From: Micromonospora_G sp040676775
GTDB taxonomy: Bacteria > Actinomycetota > Actinomycetes > Mycobacteriales > Micromonosporaceae
NCBI RefSeq assembly: GCF_040676775.1
Contig: NZ_JBFAPP010000006.1
Span: 186,001 to 250,000, forward strand
DNA: 64,000 bases
Reading direction: 5' to 3'
Part shown: positions 33,988-42,703 of the stretch, piece after piece
How positions within the stretch are numbered: position 1 is the stretch's first letter
Layout of the letters: the number at the start of each line of letters is the position of its first letter
Made by a program: the position numbers and the translations under genes
The notes under the pieces: model-generated
The model's database searches: none
What the model saw: only the letters and a program-made list of their open reading frames with translations
What the model was told of the DNA's origin: nothing

Positions 33988-35244
33988 ATGCATGATCGTC
34001 CCGGCTCGGATCCCGGCCGGTCCGGCGGTCCGACGGTGGCGCCGCCCGAGCCGCCGTCGCCGTCGCCCCGGCCACCGGTGACGATCCGCTCCCTCGGACC
34101 GACCGTCTACCTGCCGACCGTGATCTACAGCCTCGGACAGGGCGCGGTCGCCCCGGTGGTCGTACTCTCCGGCACCGCCCTCGGCGCCTCGGCCAGCGCC
34201 GCCAGCGTCCTGGTCGGCCTGATCGGCGTCGGCCAGATCGTCGGCGCCGTACCGGCGGGGGCGTTGATCGCCCGGATCGGCGAGCGGCCGGCGATGGTCT
34301 GGTCCACCGCACTGGTGATACCGGCACTGCTCGCCTGCGTCTTCGCCACCTCGGTCTGGACGCTCGGCGTCGCGGTCGCCGGGATCGGGCTGGTCGGCGC
34401 GGTCTGGGGAGTGGCCCGGCAGGCGTACGTCACCGAGGTGGTGCCGTACGAGTTGCGCGCCCGGGCCCTGTCCACGCTCGGCGGGGCGGGCCGGATCGGC
34501 GCCTTCGTCGGTCCGTTCGTCGGTGCGGCGGCGATGACGGTGGTCGGCACCGACGGCGCGTACTGGGTGCACGTGGTCGCCGCCACCGTGGCGGTGACGG
34601 TGCTGCTCGTCCTGCCCGCCCTGCCCGTCGACCGGGCACCCGGTACGTCACCGGCGAAGGTCCGTACGCTCGCCGTCGTCCGCGACAACCTCGCGGTGCT
34701 GCGGACCCTGGGCCTCGGGGTCCTGCTGGTCGGAGCCATGCGCGCGTCGCGTCAGACGGTGATCCCGCTGTGGGGAGCGCACCTCGACCTGGACCCGGCC
34801 ACGCTCAGTCTCGTCTTCGGTGCCTCCGGCGCGGTCGACATGCTGCTGTTCTATCCGGCCGGCAGGGCGATGGACCGGTGGGGGAGGCGGGTCGTCGCGA
34901 TCCCGTCGATGTTCCTGCTCGGGCTGGCACACGCGCTGCTGCCGTTGGCCACGACCGTTGTCGGCCTGGCGGCGGTGGCGATGCTGATGGGACTGGGCAA
35001 CGGCCTGAGCAGCGGACTGATCATGACCCTCGGCGCGGACGTGTCACCGGCGGCGGGCCGGGCGCAGTTCCTCGGCGCGTGGCGGCTCTGCGCGGACCTC
35101 GGCAACGGCGGCGGCCCGCTGCTGATCGCCGCGGTGCTGACGATCGGGCCGCTGACCGCCGCGGTGCTGACCATGGCCGGGGTGGGCGCGGCGGCGGTCG
35201 CCGTGCTGCACCGCTGGACCCCGAGAGCGGCGGCACTCGACTAG
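33988..35244 (+). CDS. MFS transporter, probable product exporter
   Basis: The 418-residue protein has a Pro/Ser-rich N-terminus (about 1-32) and then twelve hydrophobic segments with the MFS loop signature GALIARIGERPAM between segments 2 and 3. A second-half counterpart is PAGRAMDRWGRRV. As the last gene on the right side of the NRPS cluster it probably exports the product and gives self-protection. The ribosome-binding site is weak. The drug or peptide specificity is not visible. Confidence 0.88.
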   Translation: MHDRPGSDPGRSGGPTVAPPEPPSPSPRPPVTIRSLGPTVYLPTVIYSLGQGAVAPVVVLSGTALGASASAASVLVGLIGVGQIVGAVPAGALIARIGERPAMVWSTALVIPALLACVFATSVWTLGVAVAGIGLVGAVWGVARQAYVTEVVPYELRARALSTLGGAGRIGAFVGPFVGAAAMTVVGTDGAYWVHVVAATVAVTVLLVLPALPVDRAPGTSPAKVRTLAVVRDNLAVLRTLGLGVLLVGAMRASRQTVIPLWGAHLDLDPATLSLVFGASGAVDMLLFYPAGRAMDRWGRRVVAIPSMFLLGLAHALLPLATTVVGLAAVAMLMGLGNGLSSGLIMTLGADVSPAAGRAQFLGAWRLCADLGNGGGPLLIAAVLTIGPLTAAVLTMAGVGAAAVAVLHRWTPRAAALD

Positions 35245-35333
35245 GTTGCCCCAATAGTCGTCGGCAGAACAGGCTCGCGTCGAACCGACCGACACGGGCA
35301 TGCTGAGCGGACGACCGACGGGGGAGGCGTGGC

Positions 35334-35942
35334 GTGAAGCGGAACCATGGGGTGCTCCGGGCCCGATCAGCGGTGGCCGTACTCCTGACCACTGCCCTGG
35401 TCGGGGCCGGTTGCGCAGACCCGGACGAGCCGGGTCCGGACCGGCAGACGCGCGTCGACCAGGCGTTCCAACGGTACGCGGACGGCGTGCGCGAGAAGGA
35501 GGGCGTCTCGGCGGCGCCGACCCGGCACCTGCTCGCCGGCACCGACAAGCTCATCGGCGGCACCGAGGTCACCCTCTGGGTTACCGACCCGGCGGCCAGC
35601 CCCGAGGTCGACGCCCGCTGCTACTACCTCGACCTGGAGGAGCGGGGCGGCTGGGTCAGCGGCTTCGGCGGCTGCGGCGGCGCCGACGACCAGGTCACGC
35701 TCAACCGGAACAACGAGATCGTCTTCGGCACGGTCGGCCGGTGGCCCGCCAGCACCGTCCGGATCAGTCGGGGCACTGCGTCGACCGACATCGCCGTGAC
35801 CGGCGGCTGGTTCCTGGTGCCGAACTGGCTGACCAGCGTCGGCGACAACAGCTACTCGATCGAGCTGGTCGGAGCGGACGGCCAGACGATCTGCACCGTA
35901 CGCAACCTGACCCCACCGGCGAGCGTCACACCGGTGACCTGA
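35334..35942 (+). CDS. Putative lipoprotein of unknown function
   Basis: The 202-residue protein has a lipoprotein signal with VGAGC (Cys27). The mature part contains five further Cys residues and WVTDPAASPEVDARCYYLDLEE-type beta strands that I do not assign to a family. The GTG start is supported by GGGGAGG six bases upstream. It lies after the exporter but 89 bp away and has its own ribosome-binding site, so membership of the NRPS cluster is doubtful. Confidence 0.75.
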   Translation: MKRNHGVLRARSAVAVLLTTALVGAGCADPDEPGPDRQTRVDQAFQRYADGVREKEGVSAAPTRHLLAGTDKLIGGTEVTLWVTDPAASPEVDARCYYLDLEERGGWVSGFGGCGGADDQVTLNRNNEIVFGTVGRWPASTVRISRGTASTDIAVTGGWFLVPNWLTSVGDNSYSIELVGADGQTICTVRNLTPPASVTPVT

Positions 35943-35999
35943 ACCATCCTGCCCAGGTCACCGGCCCGGCACCGGGGCGGCCTGTGCGAGGATGCGGCC

Positions 36000-37061
36000 G
36001 TGCGAGCGGTGGTGTTCGAGGAGTTCGGTGGCCGGCCCGAGGTCCGTACGGTGGCGGATCCGTCCCCGCCGGTCGACGGCGTGGTGGTGCGGGTCGAGGC
36101 GACGGGACTGTGTCGCAGCGACTGGCACGGCTGGCAGGGCCACGATCCGGACATCCGCCTGCCGCACGTGCCGGGTCACGAGTTCGCCGGTGTGGTCGCC
36201 GAGGTCGGCGCCGCGGTGTCGGGTGTACGGGTGGGTGACCGGGTAACCGCCCCGTTCGTCTACGGCTGCGGCCGGTGCGCCGAATGTATCGCCGGACAGC
36301 AGCAGGTGTGCGCGTTCCAGACCCAGCCCGGTTTCACCCAGTGGGGCTCGTACGCCGACTACGTGGTGGTGGACCACGCGGCGGTGAACCTGGTCCCGCT
36401 GCCGGACGAGGTGGACCACCGGGTCGCGGCGGCGCTCGGCTGCCGGTTCGCCACCGCTTTCCGGGCGGTGGTCAGCCAGGGCCGGGTGGCGGCAGGGGAG
36501 TGGGTGGCGGTTTTCGGCTGCGGTGGTGTGGGGCTGTCCGCTGTCATGATCGCCGCCGCCAGCGGTGCCCGGGTGGTGGCCGTGGACCTGGCGGAACCGG
36601 CGCTGGCACTGGCGCGGGAATGTGGTGCGACGGCCACCGTGAACGTCGCCGGGCTGGCCGGACCGGCGCAGGTCGCCGAGGCCGTACGTGACCTCACCGG
36701 TGGCGGCGCGCACCTGTCGGTGGACGCGCTCGGCAGCCACGACACCTGCGTGGCGGGAATCCGGAGCCTGCGCCGCCGGGGCCGGCACATCCAGGTCGGC
36801 CTGCTGCCGGCCGTGCTCGGCGCACCGCCGCTGCCGATGGACCTGGTGATCGGCGCCGAACTGGAGGTACGCGGCAGCCACGGCATGGCCGCGCACGCGT
36901 ACCCGGCGCTGCTCGGCCTGATCACCGGCGGTGTGCTCGATCCGGCCCGCCTGGTCACCGGTGCGATCGGCCTGGATCGGGCGCCCGAGGCACTGACCAC
37001 GATGGACCGTCCCGGCACCGCCGGCATCCGGCTGATCGAACCCGGAGCGGGCCGACCGTAA
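36000..37061 (+). CDS. Zinc-dependent alcohol dehydrogenase family protein
   Basis: The 353-residue medium-chain dehydrogenase has catalytic zinc ligands Cys38, His60-Glu61 (VPGHEFAG) and Cys148. The structural zinc site is Cys90, Cys93, Cys96 and Cys104 (GCGRCAECIAGQQQVC). The NAD(P) loop GCGGVG is at 173-178. It would interconvert an alcohol and an aldehyde or ketone in the cytoplasm. The GTG at 36000 has GAGGA upstream. The neighbours are an unrelated lipoprotein and a GNAT, so the substrate cannot be inferred. Confidence 0.93.
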   Translation: MRAVVFEEFGGRPEVRTVADPSPPVDGVVVRVEATGLCRSDWHGWQGHDPDIRLPHVPGHEFAGVVAEVGAAVSGVRVGDRVTAPFVYGCGRCAECIAGQQQVCAFQTQPGFTQWGSYADYVVVDHAAVNLVPLPDEVDHRVAAALGCRFATAFRAVVSQGRVAAGEWVAVFGCGGVGLSAVMIAAASGARVVAVDLAEPALALARECGATATVNVAGLAGPAQVAEAVRDLTGGGAHLSVDALGSHDTCVAGIRSLRRRGRHIQVGLLPAVLGAPPLPMDLVIGAELEVRGSHGMAAHAYPALLGLITGGVLDPARLVTGAIGLDRAPEALTTMDRPGTAGIRLIEPGAGRP

Positions 37062-37114
37062 CATCCAAATTCGCACGGGGAGCCTGGGATCAGGGATCGG
37101 AGAGGGTGGTGCGG

Positions 37115-37606
37115 ATGTCCGCCGGATGGACGATCGACGCGCGGCCGTGGGACGACCCGGCCGGTGCGGCCCTGCGGGAGCGGCAGCGGGTGGAACTCGA
37201 CGCCCGCTACGGCACCGACGACCATGAACCGGGCCTCGCGCCGTCCGGCGACGACATCGCCCACTTCGTCGTCGCCGTCGACCTGACAGACGGCCGCGCG
37301 ATCGGCTGCGGCGCGCTGCGCCAACTGGACCACGGATCGGCGGAGATCAAACGGATGTACGTCGACCCGTCGGCGCGCGGCACCGGCGTGGCGACCGCTC
37401 TGCTGCGTGCTCTGGAGGCGGCCGCCCTGCAGCGGGGATGGCTGACGCTGCGGCTGGAGACGGGCACCGCCCAGCCGGACGCCCGACGGTTCTACGAGCG
37501 TGAGGGATACCAACGGATCGACCCGTTCGGCAGCTACGTGGGTTCGGACCTGTCGGTCTGCTACGAGCGCCGACTCGTCGCCACGGGTCGGTCCGCCGGC
37601 CGGTGA
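37115..37606 (+). CDS. GNAT-family N-acetyltransferase
   Basis: The 163-residue protein shows the acetyl-CoA binding motif A: IKRMYVDPSARGTGVATALL, with the R-x-x-G-x-G/A pyrophosphate loop. It ends with FYEREGYQRIDPFGSY. It acetylates an amine on an unknown small molecule or protein. The ATG at 37115 with GAGAGGG upstream is preferred over the GTG at 37106. It is 53 bp after the dehydrogenase gene and may share its transcript. Confidence 0.9.
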   Translation: MSAGWTIDARPWDDPAGAALRERQRVELDARYGTDDHEPGLAPSGDDIAHFVVAVDLTDGRAIGCGALRQLDHGSAEIKRMYVDPSARGTGVATALLRALEAAALQRGWLTLRLETGTAQPDARRFYEREGYQRIDPFGSYVGSDLSVCYERRLVATGRSAGR

Positions 37607-37748
37607 CCCGGCCGTCCTCCACAATGGAGTGATTGGAAAGCCCGCACGGGTAAGCAAAATCGTTTACCGCGTGGCAATCTGTCCGACGCGAGCCCAAAAC
37701 AGCGGGGCCGTGTCCTTCTTCTAGATCCACAACGTCTCGAGATCCACT

Positions 37749-37782
37749 CCGCGCCCGGCCTCCCCCACATGGCCGGGCGCGG
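37749..37782. promoter_or_regulatory. Hairpin in the 5' leader of the amidase gene
   Basis: 12-bp perfect arms (CCGCGCCCGGCC at 37749-37760, complement at 37771-37782) with a 10-nt C-rich loop end 21 bp before the GTG at 37804. It may be a terminator for the upstream gene or an attenuator in the amidase leader. A 197-bp gap around it holds no gene. Confidence 0.6.
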
Positions 37783-37803
37783 CCTCATCGAAGGGTCGTA
37801 CTG

Positions 37804-39426
37804 GTGCATCAACCCCTTGCGGTACCCCGGCCGCGACGTCTGTCCCGGCTTGCCCTGCTCACCGCGGCCCTCGCCGCCGTCGCCGCGCTCGTCGCCACCT
37901 CGGTCGGTACGCCCACCGAGGCGACCAACCGCGACCGGCCGTTCCCGATCGACCTGGAGCGCGCCAGCATCCCGCAGCTGCGCGACGCGCTGAACGCCCG
38001 CCGGGTCACCTCCGAGGAACTGGTCGAGGCGTACCTGGAGCGGATCCGGGCACTCAACACCAACGGCCCCGGCCTGAACGCGGTCCGGGTGCTCACCCGA
38101 GACTCGGTCGAGCAGGCCCGCCAGGCCGACTCCGACCGGCGCAAGGGCCGCGCCCGGGGACCGATGCACGGCATTCCGGTGCTGGTGAAGGACAACATCG
38201 ACGTCAAGGGGCTGCCCACCACCGCCGGGGCGTTGGCACTGGCCGACTCGTACCCGTCGAAGGACGCCTTCCTGGTCACCCGGTTGCGTGCGGCCGGGGC
38301 GATCATCCTGGGCAAGACCAACCTGACCGAGTTCGCGAACTTCACCACCAACGGCATGCCGTCCGGTTACAGCGGACTCGGCGGCCAGGTGCTCAACCCG
38401 TACGACGTGAGCCAGACACCGAGCGGCTCCAGTTCCGGCTCGGGCTCGGCCGCCGCGGCGGCGCTCGCCGCCGTCACGATCGGCACCGAGACCTCCGGTT
38501 CCATCCTCAGCCCGTCGGCGGCGAACTCGCTGGTCGGGGTGAAGCCGACGGTCGGCCTGGTGAGCCGGACCGGGGTCGTCCCGATCGCGGCCAGCCAGGA
38601 CACCGCCGGACCGATGACCCGTTCGGTGTACGACGCCGCGGCACTGCTCACCGCGCTGACCGGCATCGACCCGGAGGACCCGATCACCGCCACCAGCAGC
38701 GGCGTGGTCGGCACCGACTACACCCGCGCGCTGTCCACCACCGCGTTGCAGGGCAGGCGGATCGGTGTGGCCAGCAGCCCGACCGGCAACCAGGGCGTGC
38801 TGTTCAACGAGGCGCTGGACGTGATCCGGGCTCAGGGCGCCGAGGTCGTACCGGTCACGGTCGCCACCGGTGGCCTGCCGCCGGGCATCCTGGACTACGA
38901 GTTCAAGCGGGACCTGAACGCGTACCTGGCCCGGCTGCCGCGCAGCGCGCCGATGAACACCCTGGACGACGTGGTCCGGTACAACCTGGCGCACGCCGCC
39001 GAGGGGACGATCAAGTTCGGTCAGACCCAGCTCGTCACGTCGAACAACATCGACCTGACCGACCCGGTGGCCAAGGCGGCGTACGAGACCAACCGCGACA
39101 CCGGCATCGCCGGAGCGCGGGACCGGATCGACTCGGTGCTGCGGGCGCAGACCCTCGACGCGATCGTCTTCGTCGGCAGCGGTTCGGCCGGCATCGGCGC
39201 CCGCGCCCAGTACCCGTCGGTCGCCGTGCCGATCGGGTACGACCCGGCGAACGGCCGCCCGGTCGGCCTGTCCTTCCTGGGCACCGCCTACACCGAGGCG
39301 TCCCTGCTCGCCCTCGCCTACGACTACGAGCAGGCGTCGAAGAAGTGGCTCCCGCCGTCCCAGGTGAACCCGTCGCTGTTCCGGTGCAGTTCGCTGGAGC
39401 GACGCGCCTCGAACTGCGCCCCGTGA
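37804..39426 (+). CDS. Secreted amidase (amidase signature family)
   Basis: The 540-residue enzyme hydrolyses a carboxamide with a Ser-cisSer-Lys triad. Lys129 lies in VLVKDNIDVKG, the cis-serine is within TPSGSSSGSGSAAA (about 209-211) and the nucleophile Ser233 is in GTETSGSI. A signal peptide (RRLSRL followed by an Ala/Leu-rich stretch, about 1-40) indicates export. The GTG start follows GAAGGG. It is a single gene with its own terminator. The amide substrate is unknown; secreted members often act on peptide or aryl amides. Confidence 0.9.
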   Translation: MHQPLAVPRPRRLSRLALLTAALAAVAALVATSVGTPTEATNRDRPFPIDLERASIPQLRDALNARRVTSEELVEAYLERIRALNTNGPGLNAVRVLTRDSVEQARQADSDRRKGRARGPMHGIPVLVKDNIDVKGLPTTAGALALADSYPSKDAFLVTRLRAAGAIILGKTNLTEFANFTTNGMPSGYSGLGGQVLNPYDVSQTPSGSSSGSGSAAAAALAAVTIGTETSGSILSPSAANSLVGVKPTVGLVSRTGVVPIAASQDTAGPMTRSVYDAAALLTALTGIDPEDPITATSSGVVGTDYTRALSTTALQGRRIGVASSPTGNQGVLFNEALDVIRAQGAEVVPVTVATGGLPPGILDYEFKRDLNAYLARLPRSAPMNTLDDVVRYNLAHAAEGTIKFGQTQLVTSNNIDLTDPVAKAAYETNRDTGIAGARDRIDSVLRAQTLDAIVFVGSGSAGIGARAQYPSVAVPIGYDPANGRPVGLSFLGTAYTEASLLALAYDYEQASKKWLPPSQVNPSLFRCSSLERRASNCAP

Positions 39427-39451
39427 CCTGACCCACCGGTTTGCCCCATCC

Positions 39452-39485
39452 GGCCCCGTCGACACCCACCGGTGTCGGCGGGGCC
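39452..39485. terminator. Terminator after the amidase gene
   Basis: GGCCCCGTCGACACC (39452-39466) pairs with GGTGTCGGCGGGGCC (39471-39485) with one T-G wobble and a CACC loop, 26 bp after the amidase stop. Confidence 0.82.
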
Positions 39486-39529
39486 GCCCCACCCCCGCCA
39501 CACCCACAAGATCCGCACACTTTGACTGA

Positions 39530-39742
39530 ATGAGGGCTCAACCCACGACGGACAACCACCCTTTCAGAAAATGCAGGTGGCGCAAGAGCAGCCGCAGCGG
39601 GGACAGCGGCGGGGACTGCGTCGAGGTCGCGGACAACGTCGCCGGGGTGGTCGGCGTACGGGACAGCAAGGACCGGCGCGGACCGATCCTGACCTTCGAT
39701 CCGACTGCCTGGCGCGCGTTCGTCGCCACCATCAGGGACTGA
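39530..39742 (+). CDS. DUF397 domain protein
   Basis: The 70-residue protein contains CRWRKSSRSGDSGGDCVEVAD and ends RDSKDRRGPILTFDPTAWRAFV, the DUF397 pattern found almost only in filamentous actinobacteria. Members usually sit next to an XRE-type regulator and some act as its partner in development or antibiotic control. Here no XRE gene is adjacent, so it is an orphan copy. The ribosome-binding site is poor and the exact start is uncertain. Confidence 0.85.
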   Translation: MRAQPTTDNHPFRKCRWRKSSRSGDSGGDCVEVADNVAGVVGVRDSKDRRGPILTFDPTAWRAFVATIRD

Positions 39743-39827
39743 ACCGCGCTGCACGAGCCTGGTTGCTCGCCAGTGTCGAGGGTCCGGGCTCGTCCCGGTC
39801 GCCACCATTCTGAGTGAGAATGGCGGC

Positions 39828-41033
39828 GTGACAGCTCAAGCGGTGCCGCGGTCCGGAGTCATGACCCGTGGGCTGACCCTCCTGTTCGCCGTTGCCGCCG
39901 GTGCTGCAGTCGGCAACCTGTACTGGGCGCAGCCGCTGCTCGACCTCGTCGGCCGAGGTCTGCACACCTCACCGGCGACGGCGGGGTTGCTCGTCACCGT
40001 GACCCAGATCGGTTACGCGGCCGGGATTCTGCTCATCGTGCCGCTCGGTGACGTACTCGACCGGCGGCGGCTCATTCCGGTGATGATGCTCTGTGCCGCC
40101 GCCGCGCTCGCCTCATGCGCGGTGGCACCGTCGATCGGGGTCCTCTTCGTCGCGATCACCGCGCTCGGGCTGACCACCGTCGCCGGGCAGATTCTCACCC
40201 CGCTGGCCGGGGACCTTGCCGACGACTCCCAGCGTGGGCACGTGGTCGGAACCGTCGCGTCGGGCATCCTGATCGGGATCCTGGTGTCCCGTACGATCAG
40301 CGGCCTGGTCGCCGACGTCGCCGGCTGGCGTGCCATCTACGCCGTCGCGGCGATTGTCACCGTCGGGTTCGCGGCAATGCTGTACCGGGCCATCCCGCCA
40401 CTCGCGCCCAAGACGCGCCTGGCCTACCCCGCGCTGATCGCCTCCGTCGCGGCACTGGTAGCGCGGCACCGGACCGTCCGGTGGACCCTGGCCCTCGGGG
40501 CGACCGGCTTCGCTACGTTCTCGATGTTCTGGACCGCCCTCACGTTCCTGCTCAGCGCACCGCCGTTCGACTACCCGGTGTCGGTCATCGGGCTGTTCGG
40601 GCTCGCCGGCCTCGCCGGTGCCCTCGCCGCCGGGCGCACCGGCCGCCTCCATGACCGTGGCTGGTCGCTGCCGGCCACCGGCGTGGCCTGGGCGGTGGTT
40701 CTGTTCAGCTTCGTCGTCGGGGTCTTCGCGGGCCGTTCCGTGCTGCTCATCCTCGTCGTGGTCGTCGTCCTCGACGTCGCCCTGCAGTCGCTGGGCATCC
40801 TCAACCAGCTACGGGTGTTCGCCGTCTCCCACGAGGCCCGCAGTCGGCTGAACACGGCCTACGTGACGAGCAACTTCATCGGCGGCGCCATCGGTTCCGC
40901 CGCCGCTGCCACGCTCTGGTCCGTCGGCGGGTGGACTGCCGTGACGATCGCCGGCATGGTGTTGAGCTGTTTCGCGCTCACCGTGTGGGCGGCCGGACGC
41001 CGCGGCGCACTCGTCGTGGCGGAGCCGGGCTGA
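39828..41033 (+). CDS. MFS transporter
   Basis: The 401-residue membrane protein has twelve predicted segments, with YWAQPLLDLVGRGL at the first segment and the loop PLGDVLDRRRLIPVM, as in the drug/proton antiporter group. The start is a GTG at 39828 with weak ribosome-binding sequence. It runs convergently toward a TetR regulator, which may control it, although the regulator's visible operators face the SDR gene. Efflux of a small molecule is likely; the substrate is unknown. Confidence 0.88.
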   Translation: MTAQAVPRSGVMTRGLTLLFAVAAGAAVGNLYWAQPLLDLVGRGLHTSPATAGLLVTVTQIGYAAGILLIVPLGDVLDRRRLIPVMMLCAAAALASCAVAPSIGVLFVAITALGLTTVAGQILTPLAGDLADDSQRGHVVGTVASGILIGILVSRTISGLVADVAGWRAIYAVAAIVTVGFAAMLYRAIPPLAPKTRLAYPALIASVAALVARHRTVRWTLALGATGFATFSMFWTALTFLLSAPPFDYPVSVIGLFGLAGLAGALAAGRTGRLHDRGWSLPATGVAWAVVLFSFVVGVFAGRSVLLILVVVVVLDVALQSLGILNQLRVFAVSHEARSRLNTAYVTSNFIGGAIGSAAAATLWSVGGWTAVTIAGMVLSCFALTVWAAGRRGALVVAEPG

Positions 41034-41056
41034 GCGCATGCGAGATTCGCACGCTC
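41032..41056. terminator. Small convergent hairpin
   Basis: GAGCG/CGCTC and TGCGA/TCGCA stack with a two-base bulge and a GAT loop between the convergent MFS and TetR genes. It probably ends transcription on both strands. Confidence 0.55.
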
Positions 41057-41062
41057 CCCGGT

Positions 41063-41722
41063 CTATGCCCGACCTTCGCCGTACGCCCGCAGGAAGGTGC
41101 GGACGGCGGCCCGCGCGACCGCCCGTAGTTCCCGGTCGGGAACCGGGCGGGTGCCGAGCCGGGCACGGCTCTCCATCGGGCCGGTGAGCAGAGCGAGGAA
41201 CTGTTCGGCTGCCTCGACCGGTTCGGTGGCGGCCAGGTGACCGGCGAGCGTGAGTCGGGCCACCCGGTCGGCCAGGGCCTGCGTGATCCGGTTGGCCCCG
41301 GTCGCGTGCGCGATGTCGATCAGGTCCGGGAACCTGTTGACCTCGGCGTTCAGTAACCGCCGCAGTGCCCAGGACCGGTCGTCGCAGTGGCGCTGCAGAA
41401 GCTGGTATCCGACCTCGTCCAGCGCGGCCCGTACGTCTGCGCCGTGATCGGTCAGTTGGTCGACGACGGCCAGGTTCTCGGCCATGGCGCGGTTGGCTGC
41501 CGCCTCCATCGCGTGCCGGAACAGGGTCTCCTTGTCGTGCAGGTGGTTGTAGACGGTGGGCTTGGCGACGCCGGCCTCGGTCGCGATCTCCTGCACGCAG
41601 GCCAGGGCGAAACCGTGTCGGGCGAACACGGTGAACGCCGCGTCCAGGATCGCCTGCCGCTTGTCGATGCGCCCCCGTGGGACGTGTTGCCCCGGCGCGG
41701 CCGAAGACGTCGCTGTGTTCAC
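41063..41722 (-). CDS. TetR-family transcriptional regulator
   Basis: The 219-residue repressor has the N-terminal helix-turn-helix AILDAAFTVFARHGFALACVQEIATEAGVAKPTVYNHL (about 24-61, cited by its ends) and an alpha-helical ligand domain. The start is a GTG at 41722. It is divergent from an SDR gene. Two near-identical 16-bp palindromes (TGAACC...GTTCA) lie in the 129-bp gap, which strongly suggests autoregulation and repression of the SDR. The ligand is unknown. Confidence 0.93.
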   Translation of the reverse strand: MNTATSSAAPGQHVPRGRIDKRQAILDAAFTVFARHGFALACVQEIATEAGVAKPTVYNHLHDKETLFRHAMEAAANRAMAENLAVVDQLTDHGADVRAALDEVGYQLLQRHCDDRSWALRRLLNAEVNRFPDLIDIAHATGANRITQALADRVARLTLAGHLAATEPVEAAEQFLALLTGPMESRARLGTRPVPDRELRAVARAAVRTFLRAYGEGRA

Positions 41723-41753
41723 TCCGGCACTCTAGCCGTTCACCACGGCGGGC

Positions 41754-41769
41754 TGAACCAACGGGTTCA
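41754..41769. promoter_or_regulatory. TetR operator 1
   Basis: TGAACCAACGGGTTCA is an inverted repeat with 6-bp arms. It lies 32 bp upstream of the TetR start. The same TGAACC-N4-pattern recurs at 41816. Confidence 0.78.
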
Positions 41770-41815
41770 GTCTTGTTTCCAGCCGGGTTCTGCACTACCG
41801 TCCGGATCGGAAAAT

Positions 41816-41831
41816 TGAACCGGCAAGTTCA
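41816..41831. promoter_or_regulatory. TetR operator 2
   Basis: TGAACCGGCAAGTTCA shares TGAACC and GTTCA with operator 1, at the same 16-bp length, and ends 6 bp before the SDR ribosome-binding site. Binding would block SDR transcription. Confidence 0.78.
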
Positions 41832-41851
41832 GATTGTGGGAGGCGACATCC

Positions 41852-42703
41852 GTGCGCACCATCGTGATCTCCGGTGGCACCGACGGCATGGGTCGGGCGC
41901 TCGCCTCGACCTACCTGGGACGTGGTGACACCGTCGTCATCGTGGGTCGCGACCCGGCAAAGGGGGCGGACTTCCTGGCCGACGCCGACCGGGACGGCGC
42001 CCGGTCGCGGGCACACTTCATCCGGGCCGACCTGAGTCTGGTGGCGGAGAACCGGCGGGTCGTCGCGGAGATCGCAGCGACGTGCCCGGTGGTCGACGTG
42101 CTGGTGTTCTGCGCCCGGCACTACCGGTCGAACCGTACCGAGACGATCGAAGGGCTGGAGGCCACGTTCGCGTTGGACTACCTGAGCCGGTTCCTGCTCG
42201 GTCATGGTCTGGTCGCACAGTTGGAACGGGCCGCCCGACCGGTCATCGTGAACGTCTCCGGGCCGGGGATATCGAAGCCGGAGATCCGCTGGGACGACCC
42301 GGGGCTGGCTCGCGACTACGACGGATTCACCGCACAGTTCCAGGCCGGCCGGGCGAACGACCTGCTCGGCATCGCGTCCACGGCGGTATACCCGACGAAC
42401 CGTACGCGATATGTCTTGGTCCATCCCGGTGGGGTTGCGACCAGCTTCTCCGGCGACTATGACGAAGCGACGGCCGCCCAGGTCGCGGCGATGCGGCTCA
42501 CGGCCAGGCCGGTGGGCGAGGGCATCGTGCCGATCGTCGCCGTCATCGACGCGCCGCCGGCCGAGCCGGTGTCCGCGTTCATGCGGGAACGCCGGGTCGA
42601 CCTGTCGCCGGGGTCCGCCGACGCCGATGCGGTGGCGGCGATGCGGCTGCACCGCCTCACCAACCGACTGATCTCCTCCCTGCCCGGGGACGCGACGAGC
42701 TAG
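41852..42703 (+). CDS. SDR-family protein lacking the usual Tyr-Lys pair
   Basis: The 283-residue protein has a Rossmann N-terminus with GGTDGMG (8-14) and Ser136 in VNVSGPG. At the YxxxK position it reads Phe163-Q-A-G-Arg167 (FQAGRAND), so tyrosine and lysine are both replaced. A classical dehydrogenase reaction is therefore doubtful; it may be a divergent reductase or a binding protein. The GTG at 41852 has GGGAGG eight bases upstream and beats the TTG at 41834. It is repressed, by inference, by the divergent TetR. Its stop shares CTAG with the convergent cupin gene's stop. Confidence 0.85.
   Translation: MRTIVISGGTDGMGRALASTYLGRGDTVVIVGRDPAKGADFLADADRDGARSRAHFIRADLSLVAENRRVVAEIAATCPVVDVLVFCARHYRSNRTETIEGLEATFALDYLSRFLLGHGLVAQLERAARPVIVNVSGPGISKPEIRWDDPGLARDYDGFTAQFQAGRANDLLGIASTAVYPTNRTRYVLVHPGGVATSFSGDYDEATAAQVAAMRLTARPVGEGIVPIVAVIDAPPAEPVSAFMRERRVDLSPGSADADAVAAMRLHRLTNRLISSLPGDATS

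Noticed and set aside
37640..37740. Possible riboswitch in the amidase leader
   Set aside because: The leader contains short pairings but no consensus of a riboswitch class that I can recognise.
37790..37801. GAAGGGTCGTAC shared by the amidase and CBM32-type gene leaders (also 43588-43599)
   Set aside because: It is mostly a ribosome-binding site plus a common GTAC word of this genome; chance is sufficient.
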